From: Rachicladosporium sp. CCFEE 5018
Lineage: Eukaryota; Ascomycota; Dothideomycetes; Cladosporiales; Cladosporiaceae
Direction of reading: 5' to 3'
NCBI GenBank assembly: GCA_002077045.2
Contig: KZ111167.1
Span: forward strand, 313,304-377,303
Length of the DNA: 64,000 nucleotides
A program made the position numbers and the translations under genes. Positions within the stretch are counted from its first letter, which is position 1; each line of letters starts with the position of its first letter. This document shows, one piece after another, positions 35,601 through 45,276 of this stretch. The notes beneath the pieces were generated by a model, which searched no databases, was not told where the DNA came from, and saw nothing but the letters and a program-made list of their open reading frames with translations.

Positions 35601-36770
35601 AGCGCAGAAGCGAAGATGCAAGAGCGGCCGGAGCCGGAGATCAGACGAGTGCCTTTGGAGCAGCTCTGTCTATCAGTGAAGGCAATGGGCGTAGCAGACG
35701 TGCCCGCTTTCATCGCATCGGCATTGACGCCACCAGAGAAGATGGCTGTCGAAGGCGCCTTGCACCTCCTTCGCCGTATGGGTGCTCTGGATGGCGTTGA
35801 GCTCACTGCCCTCGGTCGTCATCTCTCCTCTATACCCGCAGACCTCCGCTGTGGCAAGCTGATGGTCTACGGCGCTATCTTTGGCTGCCTCGAAGCAACG
35901 CTCATTATCGCCTCGATCCTCACCGCACGGTCGCCCTTCGTCAGCCCTCAAGCCAAGCGCGACGAGTCCAAAGCCGCACGCGCCTCCTTCAGTCCCGGCG
36001 GTCCACAAGGCGATCTCCTCTGTGATCTCAACGCCTACACAGCCTGGTCATCCCGCCGCGCCTCCGGCGAACCAACATCTCAGCTCCGCCACTGGTGCGA
36101 CGAAAACTTCCTCTCCCACCAAACCCTCCAAGACATCTCCACGAATCGCACGCAATACCTCTCCTCCCTCAAAGAAGCTGGCTTCCTTTCCACATCCTAC
36201 AACCCTTTCTCCGCAACCGACAAAGCGAACGCCCAATCAACAAACTACGCTCTCCTCCGCGCCCTCATAGCCGCGTCCTTCAGTCCTCAGATCCTAAGGA
36301 TAGACTTCCCCGACACGAAATACGCCGCCTCTTCCTCCGGCTCCGTGGCACTAGACCCCGAGTCCAGGACGCTGAAGTTCTTTTCCGAAGAAAGCGGACG
36401 GGTATTCATTCACCCGTCCTCTACACTCTTTACGACGCAAACGTTCCCCAATAACGCCGCATACCTAGCTTACTTCACCAAACTCTCAACATCCAAAATC
36501 TTCGTTCGCGAGCTCACGCCCGTAGGCGTGTACGCGCTGCTGATGTTCGGCGGCCCAGTGGAGATCGATGCGTTGGGACGGGGATTGGTGGTTGATGGAT
36601 GGGTGAGGCTTAGGGGTTGGGCGAGGATTGGGGTGTTGGTTGGAAGGTTGAGGGGGATGTTGGATGGTGTGCTTGCGAGAAGAGTGGAGAATCCGGAGGG
36701 AGATGAGAGTGGGGAGGGGGTCGTGGGGGTTGTGAGGAATCTGGTGGAGTTGGATGGGTTGGATGTCTGA
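32649..36770 (+). CDS. DExH-box RNA helicase with UBA and RWD domains, version B
   Basis: Allele of 20963-25084, also exactly 1373 aa with no indel in the coding sequence. All helicase motifs are present (SGETGSGKST, DEVH, MSATLDS, QRRGRAGRVRAGKCY). Substitutions cluster in the charged N-terminus, around residues 280-300 (the VWNAHAVKISKIEAKR stretch), and in the linker before the helicase core (about residues 545-585). One stretch of about 400 bp, 33658-34064, has a single difference from version A, unlike its flanks. Confidence 0.92.
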   Translation: MVNKPHAPRSSKKPASSAANLNGEDTSFLVFGNEKPKKARPAPTDDATPKPKVAGPSTDPTAPEVPKPPDTRTLIGGPSWTGKLPITLFNEHCQKQRWEKPEYTTHRTPKGFTGGVIIKSKNAKTQEVVVLPPITPPREYNVEQGAQPTALEARHFAATFALHRVGSMKNIHMMLPPRYRDLWKGDFADLKSEAVAQGLGYLYEADPFAAKKTHEEAKVKREKVRAERVKIVEEEKKNAVVGLDGAVQGKHVLRGWQKVPKVEMGARTRREVERLVREEGVWNAHAVKISKIEAKRIVDDLEAIGFRKSHVEEAVEICKDKEECLEWLAIHCPEDDLPKWMLPENYSAGVSLASGDLKREGKITRLVTGGYAREICTEVLDACQGNEARAAEALQRRLMDSDEEAVDLDTLSVDTDLWDEEQATLAAIYGNRCTNHDRICTIQLELQTPSKKPITLRARPPSHGYPRSVPTLSIEADLPAYIRLSILKQCLTHSQDHFLGEQMLFSIVDWLENNVLSIIERPGRLSEIASAASTSAEAPSRHPRPTKGPRRHPRPLTWTPNTLVSQRLLRDWTSKQSTPAQQSMLRTRQALPAWSLQSAIVDSITKNQVTIISGETGSGKSTQSVQFLLDDLLQRGFGEQANIICTQPRRISALGLADRVADERCGRVGEEIGYAIRGESKQRPGVTKICFVTTGVLLRRLQTSGGGEDDVLKSLADVSHVVIDEVHERSLDTDFLLVLLRDVQKKRKDLRIILMSATLDSNTFEKYFASAKLSVGMVEIQGRTHPVTDVYLDDIVRATGFSGVAAEEEPEPMVDEDPRNGPRPGPQSMGSALRAVGMRINYDLIAATVQMIDSELGSADGGILIFLPGVAEIDQTIRALRHIPNLHALPLHASLQSVEQRRVFQKAPHGMRKVVAATNVAETSITIEDIVAVIDTGRVKETSFDPANNMIKLAEVWASRAACKQRRGRAGRVRAGKCYKLYTRSAEAKMQERPEPEIRRVPLEQLCLSVKAMGVADVPAFIASALTPPEKMAVEGALHLLRRMGALDGVELTALGRHLSSIPADLRCGKLMVYGAIFGCLEATLIIASILTARSPFVSPQAKRDESKAARASFSPGGPQGDLLCDLNAYTAWSSRRASGEPTSQLRHWCDENFLSHQTLQDISTNRTQYLSSLKEAGFLSTSYNPFSATDKANAQSTNYALLRALIAASFSPQILRIDFPDTKYAASSSGSVALDPESRTLKFFSEESGRVFIHPSSTLFTTQTFPNNAAYLAYFTKLSTSKIFVRELTPVGVYALLMFGGPVEIDALGRGLVVDGWVRLRGWARIGVLVGRLRGMLDGVLARRVENPEGDESGEGVVGVVRNLVELDGLDV

Positions 36771-37324
36771 GGGAACTGATAGTACACAGCGGTTATGAGG
36801 CAAGCCTCTCGCATCTGCCAGATGCTGAGCTTGCGCGACTCCCAGAGGAGCGCATACATTTACTTTGACACCTTGCCAAGAGAATTTGGAATGGACCTAC
36901 GAGACCTGATGTGGAAGATGTCGATGACACTGCCAAGTTCTGGGCGCCGCGGCCCTTGATCACGATCTTAAGTCGACGGGAGACCAATAGCCTTCTACTT
37001 GGACGTCAGCCTTGCGATACATCCTTCGACTGGCTCTCGCTCTGCGGACGGCAGGTCCGTCCTGCACTCGTTGCGAGAACCTATGGCATCTCCCTTGTGA
37101 TACGCGTGTAAGCATACTCGATGATATCCGTCACATTGCTACTTGTAGGAAGTCCAAGCCAGCGGAGTGACGTGTCACGATACAGGCTCGAGGCCGGAGG
37201 AGCTAGTTGACCGTACGCAACGGCGTCGAAGAGCTTGGTGATCCTGTAGCCGAGGTAGTCCTTTAATCAACTTCGCATGTCGGGATAGAGTCGGACTAGC
37301 GGTCCTAAGGACCAACCGTCACTG
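36771..37324. other. Intergenic region, helicase and C2H2 3' flanks, version B
   Basis: Counterpart of 25085-25639, similar apart from scattered substitutions. No gene supported. Confidence 0.55.
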
Positions 37325-40300
37325 CTATTCCTCGACAGAAGCCTCGCTATCTGTCTGACTAGGATCTTCCGCCAAAGCCTTGGTAAGTGCTCCCTGCAAG
37401 TCATCCGGTGTTGGACTTGCACCCGAATGATTTCGAGGAAAATGATCCTGCGAGCTAACTGCAGCATTTGATAATGGATTACTGGCCTCGGGCTGCATGC
37501 TAGGAGCAATGCTGTAGACAGCACCGATACGGCCATGGGTTCCGCTACGGACATGACCAGGTACATTGCTGCTTTCTCGCAAGTCCGGCTCAGCTGATTG
37601 GGCGGCCGGCGGGAACGGTGTTGTGAACGCTCGCGGGGCTGGACCTATAAACTGCTTCGCAGACGGGCTCAAGTGTGTAGTAGCACTGACGCGGGTGTTA
37701 CCCACATATTTTCTACTCTTCGGTACCGTCGCTTTCGAGCCGGACGCCGAATCGAGTATAGGGAGCTTCCGATCAAGTAGTGGCGACGTCTCTGCTTTCG
37801 ATGGAGTCATACGATCTTGATCGGCAGCTTGCGCGGCACGACCCTTGATCAAAAAGCCGATCTTACTCTTCTCTGCCTCTTTTCCTGACATCTTGCTGTT
37901 GCCGTCTGCACCCGCTGTATTGATCGCTCCTCCGTCACTGGAATGACTCCCGTCCTTCGATCTGGCACTGTCAGCGTCCGAGTATTGCTCAGGGTCTGGC
38001 CAACCCTTCCCTGGCCAAGCCTTTGATCGTGCAGCTGTCTGCTTCTGATGAAAATCGCGCTTCTTCTCGCTGCACTCATTGCATGTTTTGTACACCTTAC
38101 CGTTGCGTTCGAACTCAGCTCTAGGGACCCGGCCACCATGCGTGGAACACCATTCCATGGTCGTCGATGATGTGTCGGCAGCGCCTGGCTTCTTGGGTGA
38201 TGTAGTATGTGCGCGGTCGTGCTGAGCGACTGGAGCCGGCTTGATATGTTTAACATGAATCACCATGTCGTTGTCAAAGTTGTCGTAAGCTGGGATAATG
38301 CGTATGCCTTCCTCGCTTTCGAAGCTGACATCGCACTCGTATAGACCGAATAGACCGTAGAAGTTCTTGACGGTCGTGATAATCGTCTCGGTAGTGTCGT
38401 GGGAAGAGATGAGAACCCTCATAGGCAAGCGCGCCTGAATGCGAGAGTCTTGATCGTCGATCAGTTGGAAGATCACTTGCTTCTGGTTCTTCTTGACCGG
38501 CGACGTCCTGGCTTCCGAATCCAAGACGGGTGTCGGGATTGTCGATCGTCGCTGGGCTACCAAGCTTCGAGGCCGCTTTGGCCTGACAGCATATGCAGAT
38601 GCGGCAGGCTCGAACGCAGATTCAACGTACATGCCTTCAGAAGAATGCGGATCTTCAGTGAGCTGATGCTCGCGATCGTTCCCGAGATATGCCCGGCTAT
38701 TGTGCATGGCTCTGATTGGGGGTTTTGGGGTTTTCATAATCTCGTAGTCGACATCGTAGGCGGTATCCTCGGAACTGTCGGTCCGATCTGCGAAGTAATC
38801 TACGGTAAGATCGTCACTGTTGTCCACGCCCCGGCTGTAAGGTCGACCATCGTCATCGGAACTGGACCGTTTGCCCATACAGCTTCCCTCGAACTTGGAA
38901 TGGCGCGCTAGCGCATCACCACGAGCAAAGCGTCTTCCACATTCGGGGCATGTATGGGTCTTCTCGCCTGTGTGTAGCTTGGTATGTCGCTTTAGATCGT
39001 GAAGCCGTTTGAACCGCGCATCGCAAGTTTGACAAGCATATGGCCTTTCTTGGACGTGTGTCAGCAGGTGACTCTTCAGATTGTGATGTCGCGTGAACTC
39101 TGTTGAGCAGTATGGGCACTTGTGTCGTTTTATTCCAGAGCTAGGTAAAGGCTGACTAGATTGATCGTACCCAGGTAGATTCATCCCTAGAGGAGATCCT
39201 GGTCGGGACGATTCTGGTGGAGGTGGCGCAGGAAAGGAGAACGACTTGTTCGTGTCTTCTCCGGAAAGCCTAAGCTCCAGATCCATCTCAGTCTGCGAGT
39301 CCAAGGTAGTATCGCCTTTGACAGCTTCGGAAGCGGCTCTAGCAGCAGCGGCAGACTCTGGCAGGAACTGCTTGAGGTCGTCGAGGAGATCTGGGGCGGT
39401 TTTGAAAAGATGCGTGATTTGACTGTAGACGTCTTGGATGGGCTCTGATTCGCGTTGATATGTTTGGAGGATTTCGAGGAACTGCTTGTAGATGTCGGGT
39501 TGTGATGAGAATCGGTCCTGCGGGTATTGTTATTAGCGTGGTTTTCTTGCTTTCACGTGAGAGGGTCCGGAGATGCTCACCTTGATCTTATTGACGTAAT
39601 TGACCGCATGGTTGAACTCGACAGGTCCGCGCTGTTCCATACCGCCTGGACCATCGCCGTCCTGCGGCAAAGGTGTGATGCGACCTGGTGCTGGAGAAAG
39701 CATTGGCTCTGTGGATGTCTCGATGATGACTTCCGAAGTCGCAACGCTTTTTGCCCAAGTGTTGATGAGACTTGCCGCCGGCTGTTCAAGATCTGAGGCA
39801 CTTCTGACATTCTTCAAGCTTTCCGATGTCAACTTGATTGGCTGACCGGAATCGATACTGCCCGCTAGTGTTGCTGCCGTCTCTACCTCTGACCCATAGC
39901 TAGACCTGCTCGCCACGCTTTTCGCGTCGTGTTTTGTGGCTAAGCTGTCACCTGCGACCGAATTATCGTCGCCAAATGCCCATGGAATGGACATCAGTGC
40001 GAAACCCTTCAGATGATCCTGTCCGATGTGTTCGAATACTAAGGCTTGGCGTTGGCTGACTTCCGCTTCGGCAGGCTCATATCGACAGAAGGGGCAGCAC
40101 TCAAGTCTAAGAGGTAGCCTGTTGAAGCTCATCCGGGCAATCAGTGCTGCCGCACTGTCTGTGACCAAGGGTTCATGAGTATCTCGAGTGTGCCCAATCA
40201 TATCAAGCTCGCTGTCAGACTGCTTCTCACATACTTGGCATACCCAGGCTGTGCGCGCATGTCCCGACTCGAGATGATCAATCCACTTTGTCGACGTTGG

Positions 40301-41547
40301 GTAGGTGGTAAATGGAGTTTTGCAATTCTCGAAGACGCAAAAGTATGGACAAAGATCGTGCATGACATGAGTTCTGCGCATCACATCAGCCTCGTTTGCG
40401 CAATCAATGGCGAGCACAAGACGAACCGCCACCTACGCACGTTTTGTGCCTCTTTCACTTCTTTCGGACGCCAGCAATAGGAGCACTCAAACACATCAAC
40501 GCCTTTGGGTACAGGAGGGGGAGCCGGGAAGCTCAAATGCCCTCCCGTGATCTTGGTGGCACTGCTCCCCGCTTGTGACAGTGCCAAAGGTCTTTCGGCT
40601 TGTAGCCGGACGCTACCAGCCAGCGTCGTAGCGGCATGTACCGATGGCACATTGCCGGATGCAAAGAGCTCACTTATCGGTGGAACAATGGCCAGACTAC
40701 TATCATCGATGTGGCTGGAGAAGGGCTTCGGGCCCATATCCAGCTGTGTTGGAGGACGATTGGGCAAACTTCCGACGAAGTGGGCATCTCCTGCTCGCAC
40801 GCTAGCCCGACGCTGACCGTACATCAATTTTCTCCATCGCTGTTCAGTCACCAGTATCAATCGACGGCGCAGCCACTCCGGCGTGCCCGGTAGACCAGCC
40901 TCGGTCGTGGGCAGTAAGCGGTCGACCATGAAGCACAAGTGTTTGCTGAAGCCCGACATGACAGGAGATCCGTCTAAGTCCTTGGGATCGTAAGTCGTAG
41001 ATTTATCGTAGTCGCGTTGTTCACTATACTGCCGTATCTGAGCTGCATAGCGTAGTAGTCGACCAATATCATCGCTGATGCGAGCCCGCAGAGTCTCCGC
41101 TGCGTATTCCTCGTCGGATGATGGCGAGTCTGGTGCTCTGCGGCGGTTGGATCGTCTGGGCTCATGGTGTCTCGCTCGTTTGGCCCTTGGCTGCTTTATG
41201 CCTCGATCCTGTACGGCTGCCGTAGAGTACACTGAGAGTCATCAGCAGCGTGGAGTGAAAGCAGCGCACCTGTGATCCTTACTTTGTCGCAGGTCAGCCC
41301 TCAATGCATCAAGCAAGTCAGTCAGCAGCTGATACACCTCGGAATTCTTCCTCAGACGATGATCGACAGACATATCACCTGCCGCGAACACACCAAGCAT
41401 AGCCGACCACACACCAAGCCGTGCGACCTCAGTTCCCGCCCAGTCCACCTGCGCGGACTCGCCTCCATCCCGTACATAAGTCAATATGCGTCTGCATTCG
41501 GTGGCTAGCTGCGTAATGATGCCCTGGTGGCCTGTTGTCGCTGACAT
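37325..41547 (-). CDS. Fungal C2H2 zinc-finger protein with PAH repeat, complete
   Basis: Predicted nuclear regulator, 1351 aa. Exons: 41547-41283, 41231-40427, 40373-39581 and 39517-37325; introns of 51, 53, 63 nt. Splicing of the first intron creates an in-frame join with MYSTAAVQ; the second uses a GTTCGT donor. Residues 1-330 form a helical N-terminal module widespread in fungal C2H2 proteins, followed by degenerate fingers (FECSYCW...RTHVMHDLCPYFC; WVCQVCEKQ). Residues 608-676 match a Sin3-type paired amphipathic helix: AVNYVNKIK across the splice site, FSSQPDIYKQFLEILQTY, and LLDDLKQFLPES. Three classical C2H2 fingers follow at 751-838, the last with CGRRFARGDALARH as in CrzA-like factors. 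A later segment around KTCNECSEKKRD is a further conserved Cys motif. The target genes are unknown. Confidence 0.82.
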
Positions 41548-41871
41548 GGTCTTCGCCGGACGCTTCGATGTCTACAACAATCTGTTTGCTACATCTAGAA
41601 GATCAGTTGGGCCTAGAAAGGCATTGTAACTGCGAAGCGGTACTAGAGCTACCCGATGTGCCATATCAGATCACTATGGTGATCAGCAACACATGCAGTG
41701 AGATGGTCGTTCGAGTCAGCCACTGACGTCACGTGAAGATGCGGCTGAACGGTAGACACCTGAACGCGGTGCATAGCGCGATCGGGCATGTGGCAAAGGA
41801 GGACTTGTGTACATCATAGACTGTAATCTTCTCTGCAGTGAGACCCCTCTCGCGTTACAGCATGCTGTGAG
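41548..41871. promoter_or_regulatory. Divergent promoter between the C2H2/PAH gene and the S8 protease
   Basis: 324 bp separating two start codons that face apart, so it must hold both promoters. It contains the CRE/E-box site described separately. No other element was identified. Confidence 0.6.
41724..41735. promoter_or_regulatory. CRE palindrome TGACGTCA overlapping E-box CACGTG
   Basis: The 12 bases read TGACGTCACGTG: a perfect 8-bp CRE, the consensus for ATF/CREB bZIP factors, sharing its last two bases with a perfect CACGTG E-box. It sits about 140 bp upstream of the protease ATG and about 180 bp upstream of the C2H2 ATG. An ATF/CREB-type bZIP gene lies at 55164-56386. Binding is inferred from sequence only. 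Confidence 0.5.
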
Positions 41872-44673
41872 ATGAACAAGAGGAAGTCTGAAGACCAGGT
41901 AGACCATGATGATGGTACGGTCCGTTCGGACCACGTCCCCGACTGGGTGAAGTCTGACCTACTTGACACTGCTTGCCGACTCTTGCGGGAAGCTGCAGAA
42001 TACTGTAGAGTGAGCACGGACACGTCTGCATCGCACAAAGACCATGTTCCATCGAGGAACCACGGCTTCAACGCAAAGCTCCGTGCCGAGCTCGATATCA
42101 TAGTGAAAGCCAAAGGTGCCGCAGAGGGCAAGGTGTTCAATACCCAACAGCTCGATAGTGGCGATGCTTTCCTGGATACTCTCGAAGAGGACTGGGTGGA
42201 CTTGAGTGCCGATGGCATCAAAGTGGACGAGAGTACCTACGACGAGGGCGGCGAGCCCTACGTTCTGCTTCTCGGGCTGTTCAGCAGGGAAGTCAATGTG
42301 ACGGATTCACGAAGACGCACCTGGCTGCTAGCGAGACTGAAAGTCGACCAGCCATCATGGAAGCTACAAAAGCGTCTACTGAGAGATCTGGGCAAACATG
42401 CCGCAGCCATTGCAGCGCCCATCGAGATGGCGCCAACTACGGAATGGAATGGAACGAAACCAATCTTCGACGCCATGAGTGCCGCCCATGAGGCTCTTCT
42501 CAAGCACTGGATCAGCGTGTGTAAGTGTAAGATCTGCGATCATTACGATACCAAGATCTCATTAGGTCGTGCGTCAGATGTGCCAGGCGCTGATGTAACA
42601 TGCCTTGCCGTCTCTTCCATCTCGCACGGCCATGCAGTATACTGGAGATCGGTCAAGTTGAAGTGTTCTGGAGATGGCAAGCATGGGACCTCGACGTCAC
42701 GGAAGCGCAAAGTTATGTTTGACGACGAGCCGGACAAAGAAGAAGCAACTCCACCAGTCAAGGTGTGCGAACTGCTACAGGTCGATTCCTCAGAGTCCAT
42801 CGTAGAGATCGCATCGGGCGGACTGACCGTGAAGTCTGCCAAGGACCTTGATGGAACCGAGAACCCCATTGGAAGCAGTCCGGCACCCTTTTCGCACTGG
42901 ACCACAGACAGGCTCCCCGAGACAATATTGTCATCGAAGCTACGGCAAAGGTTATCTCTTGCACTCACTTTGGCATACGCCTACCTACATTTGAGTGGCA
43001 GTGCGCTATGGCCACGACAGCAGACTTCGAACGAGTTGTGGCATTATATTGATCCCAAGAACACATCAGAGGCGAACTGGCAGCTCCTCTTTAGTCTTAC
43101 GCCTCGAGCAGGTAATACCAAGCAGAAAGCTCTCGCCTCATTCATCAACAAGTCATCCCCAAGCTTACCGATACTGGGAACCATGTTGCTAGCACTGATC
43201 AGTGGTGAGAAGGTGTCCTGGGACACGTACGAAGACCAGATCAAGAATGCCAAAGAAGAGCCATTTGCGAAAGCGCTAGTCGGCGCTGTTGACGCATGTC
43301 TTGACGCTCAAGAATTGAAGCTTGAAGGCGAGACGGACGCTTTAAGCGACAAAGCTAGAGAGGTCTTCCTGCAGAAAGTAGTGCTACCTTTGCAGAGCGC
43401 ACTCGAGGTCGGCTTCGGCGTGACATTCGACGCACTATTCGGCTCCCGCGAAAGTCAAGCGACCAGCGGAAAGCATGACGCAGATCAAGCGTCTGATACG
43501 CACAGAGTGCATCGGGACAGATGCAATGCACGACACAATCATTGCAGTACTACAAATACCACGCAGCATCCAAGCGATCAATGGCTCGCAACGGTCCAGC
43601 ATCACATCCAGCCATACTTCCTGCATCGCTCCGATGCAGCAACTCCCGTTAAGATCGCCATCATTGACACGGGACTAAAGCTGTCTGCGGATTCACATGC
43701 ATTACACTACGAGCGGATCGCAGAGTGTCGAAGCTGGATATCTCTGCCGCAGCTACAGGCTATGAAACGGGGGACGGCTATGTCTTCCAGGCGGATGAGG
43801 ATGACGATGGTCATGGCACGCATATCGCTTCGACAGTGCTTGACATTACCGCCGAGGCTGAGTCCCAGATCTACGTAGCGAGAGTGGTACGACGGCGTGA
43901 TCAAGCGGGCCCCATGCGGCCTGAAACGGCGGAAGCCATTGCCAAGGTAAGTCTCCTCGATTTGTCATGCAAACTATATACTAGCAATTAAATTGACCAC
44001 AAGACAGGCCATCGAATATGCTGTCGAGACATGGGGAGTCTCGATCATCTCGTTATCACTTGGCACGTCGCATGTAGTACCGGCAATCGAAAAAGCGATC
44101 GAGAAAGCTCAAGCCAAGAAAGTACTCATCTTCGCCTCCGCGTCGAACTTTGGCGGCAATCAGGGTCGCAGCTGGCCGGCGAAGCGTCGCGATGTCTTCT
44201 GCGTACACGCTACCGATGCCCTCGGGAATCCATACGACCGCAACCCCAGCGCTCTCGCCGGAGAGTCGAACTTCGCTGTACTTGGCGTCGATATGCAGTC
44301 AGAATGGCTCCCGAATGCTGATGGCAGCACGCAGCTGGTGAGACGAACGGGTACATCATTCGCCACTCCCATCGCAGCTGGTATCGCTGCGCTCGTCATT
44401 TCCCTTATGCAGAACTGGCAGGAAGCATATGTGCACTGGCGAGTCGAACAAGCTCAGCGCTACGGTCAACGTGCGTCACACGAAAGTGAACGACAATCAT
44501 ACGTGCAGAAGACAGCGCGACTACATTCAGTCGGCTACATGATGCGCATCTTCATGCTCATGCACGAACCTCGCGGACTTTATCACTACGTCGTGCCAGA
44601 AAAGCTTTTTGAGGCGGCTGCTCCTCAGGACTTGGTCTGGACGATCAAGAGGATACTGCACGAACTGGACTGA
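41872..44673 (+). pseudogene. Subtilisin-like S8 protease with long N-terminal domain, frameshifted
   Basis: Serine protease of the subtilase (S8) family with a helical N-terminal region of about 560 residues, as in fungal proteases linked to cell death and allorecognition. The catalytic triad is visible: Asp599 in IAIIDTG, His in DGHGTHIAS (codon 43811-43813) and Ser in RTGTSFATP (codon 44356-44358). A 61-nt intron (43947-44007) is clear. Between the Asp and His motifs the frame changes: the first frame reads to RIAECRSWIS, and the GHGTH frame starts just after. The TCTCT at 43741-43745 is the likely spot. A 41-nt GT-AG segment (43683-43723) would also restore frame, but it is shorter than other introns here and removes conserved residues. 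The stop is 15 bases from the stop of the gasdermin-like gene on the other strand. Confidence 0.8.
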
Positions 44674-44982
44674 AGATCAGAATTGCAGCTAGTCGCTATC
44701 TTCGAAGTCTTCCGCGCGAAGCACGGGTACAGTTGCCCACTCTCCTAGATTCGCCTCACCATCAAATTTGATCTTTCCATCCTCATCGCCCGCCAACGCC
44801 CACTTAGTCTCCATGCGCGTCTCAAATTGCCCCTCTTGCCTCTTCAGCCGGATGCGCAGAAGCTGATACGCCAACAAGAATGGCTCAACTGGACTTGAGC
44901 CCTGTCGTCGCTCATAAGACCGCGAACCCTCGACTTCCGGACCGACCTTGCCTGGTGCGCCGAAAGCTGCGCCATCGACGGC
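44495..44982. repeat. End of contig 2, identical to 59008-59495
   Basis: 488 bases read identically here and at the start of contig 4. The start of contig 3 (45083-45570) differs at several positions, the first at 45183. This links contig 2 to contig 4 as one haplotype. Confidence 0.9.
44689..44982 (-). CDS. Gasdermin-like protein, 3' fragment cut by gap
   Basis: C-terminal about 97 codons of the gene complete at 45277-46092 and 59202-60017. The sequence is identical to the contig 4 version, including the residues that distinguish it from contig 3 (KIKFDGE and RAEDFEDSD). It is truncated by the assembly gap and represents the same gene copy as 59202-60017, not an additional gene. Confidence 0.8.
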   Translation of the reverse strand, partial: AVDGAAFGAPGKVGPEVEGSRSYERRQGSSPVEPFLLAYQLLRIRLKRQEGQFETRMETKWALAGDEDGKIKFDGEANLGEWATVPVLRAEDFEDSD

Positions 44983-45082
44983 NNNNNNNNNNNNNNNNNN
45001 NNNNNNNNNNNNNNNNNNNNNNNNNNNNNNNNNNNNNNNNNNNNNNNNNNNNNNNNNNNNNNNNNNNNNNNNNNNNNNNNNN
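44983..45082. other. Assembly gap 2 (100 N)
   Basis: Exactly 100 N. Flanking contigs overlap in content: 44495-44982 corresponds to 45083-45570. The left contig stops one base before an A/G difference that separates contigs 3 and 4. Confidence 0.98.
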
Positions 45083-45261
45083 AATCATACGTGCAGAAGA
45101 CAGCGCGACTACATTCAGTCGGCTACATGATGCGCATCTTCATGCTCATGCACGAACCTCGCGGACTTTATCACTACGTCGTTCCAGAAAAGCTTTTTGA
45201 GGCGGCTGCTCCTCAGGACTTGGTCTGGACGATCAAGAGGATACTGCACGAATTGGACTGA
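45083..45261 (+). CDS. S8 protease, 3' fragment (contig 3 allele)
   Basis: Last 59 codons plus stop of the protease at 41872-44673, starting at the contig edge. It covers the region after the catalytic Ser, with VGYMMRIFMLMHEPRGLYHY. Differences from the contig 2 version in this part are silent or outside the coding region. It cannot show whether the upstream frameshift exists in this haplotype. Confidence 0.85.
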
Positions 45262-45276
45262 GGATCAGAATTGCAG

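Larger units (their letters stand above)
28908..40494. repeat. Allelic block 1, version B (start of contig 2)
   Basis: Counterpart of 17208-28807. The first difference from version A is at 29008, so exactly 100 identical bases (28908-29007) follow the gap. Introns and intergenic DNA are more diverged than most coding sequence, as expected for alleles or homeologs. Confidence 0.85.

Noticed and set aside
17208..40494. Recent segmental (true tandem) duplication.
   Set aside because: The copy ends coincide with N gaps, the margins of exactly 100 identical bases look like assembly-graph ends, and the duplicated units overlap in the way two haplotypes of one locus would.
43683..43723. 41-nt intron in the S8 protease gene restoring the frame.
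   Set aside because: Shorter than other introns here, weak GTCTGC donor, and it would remove residues that look conserved; kept only as an alternative to a frameshift.
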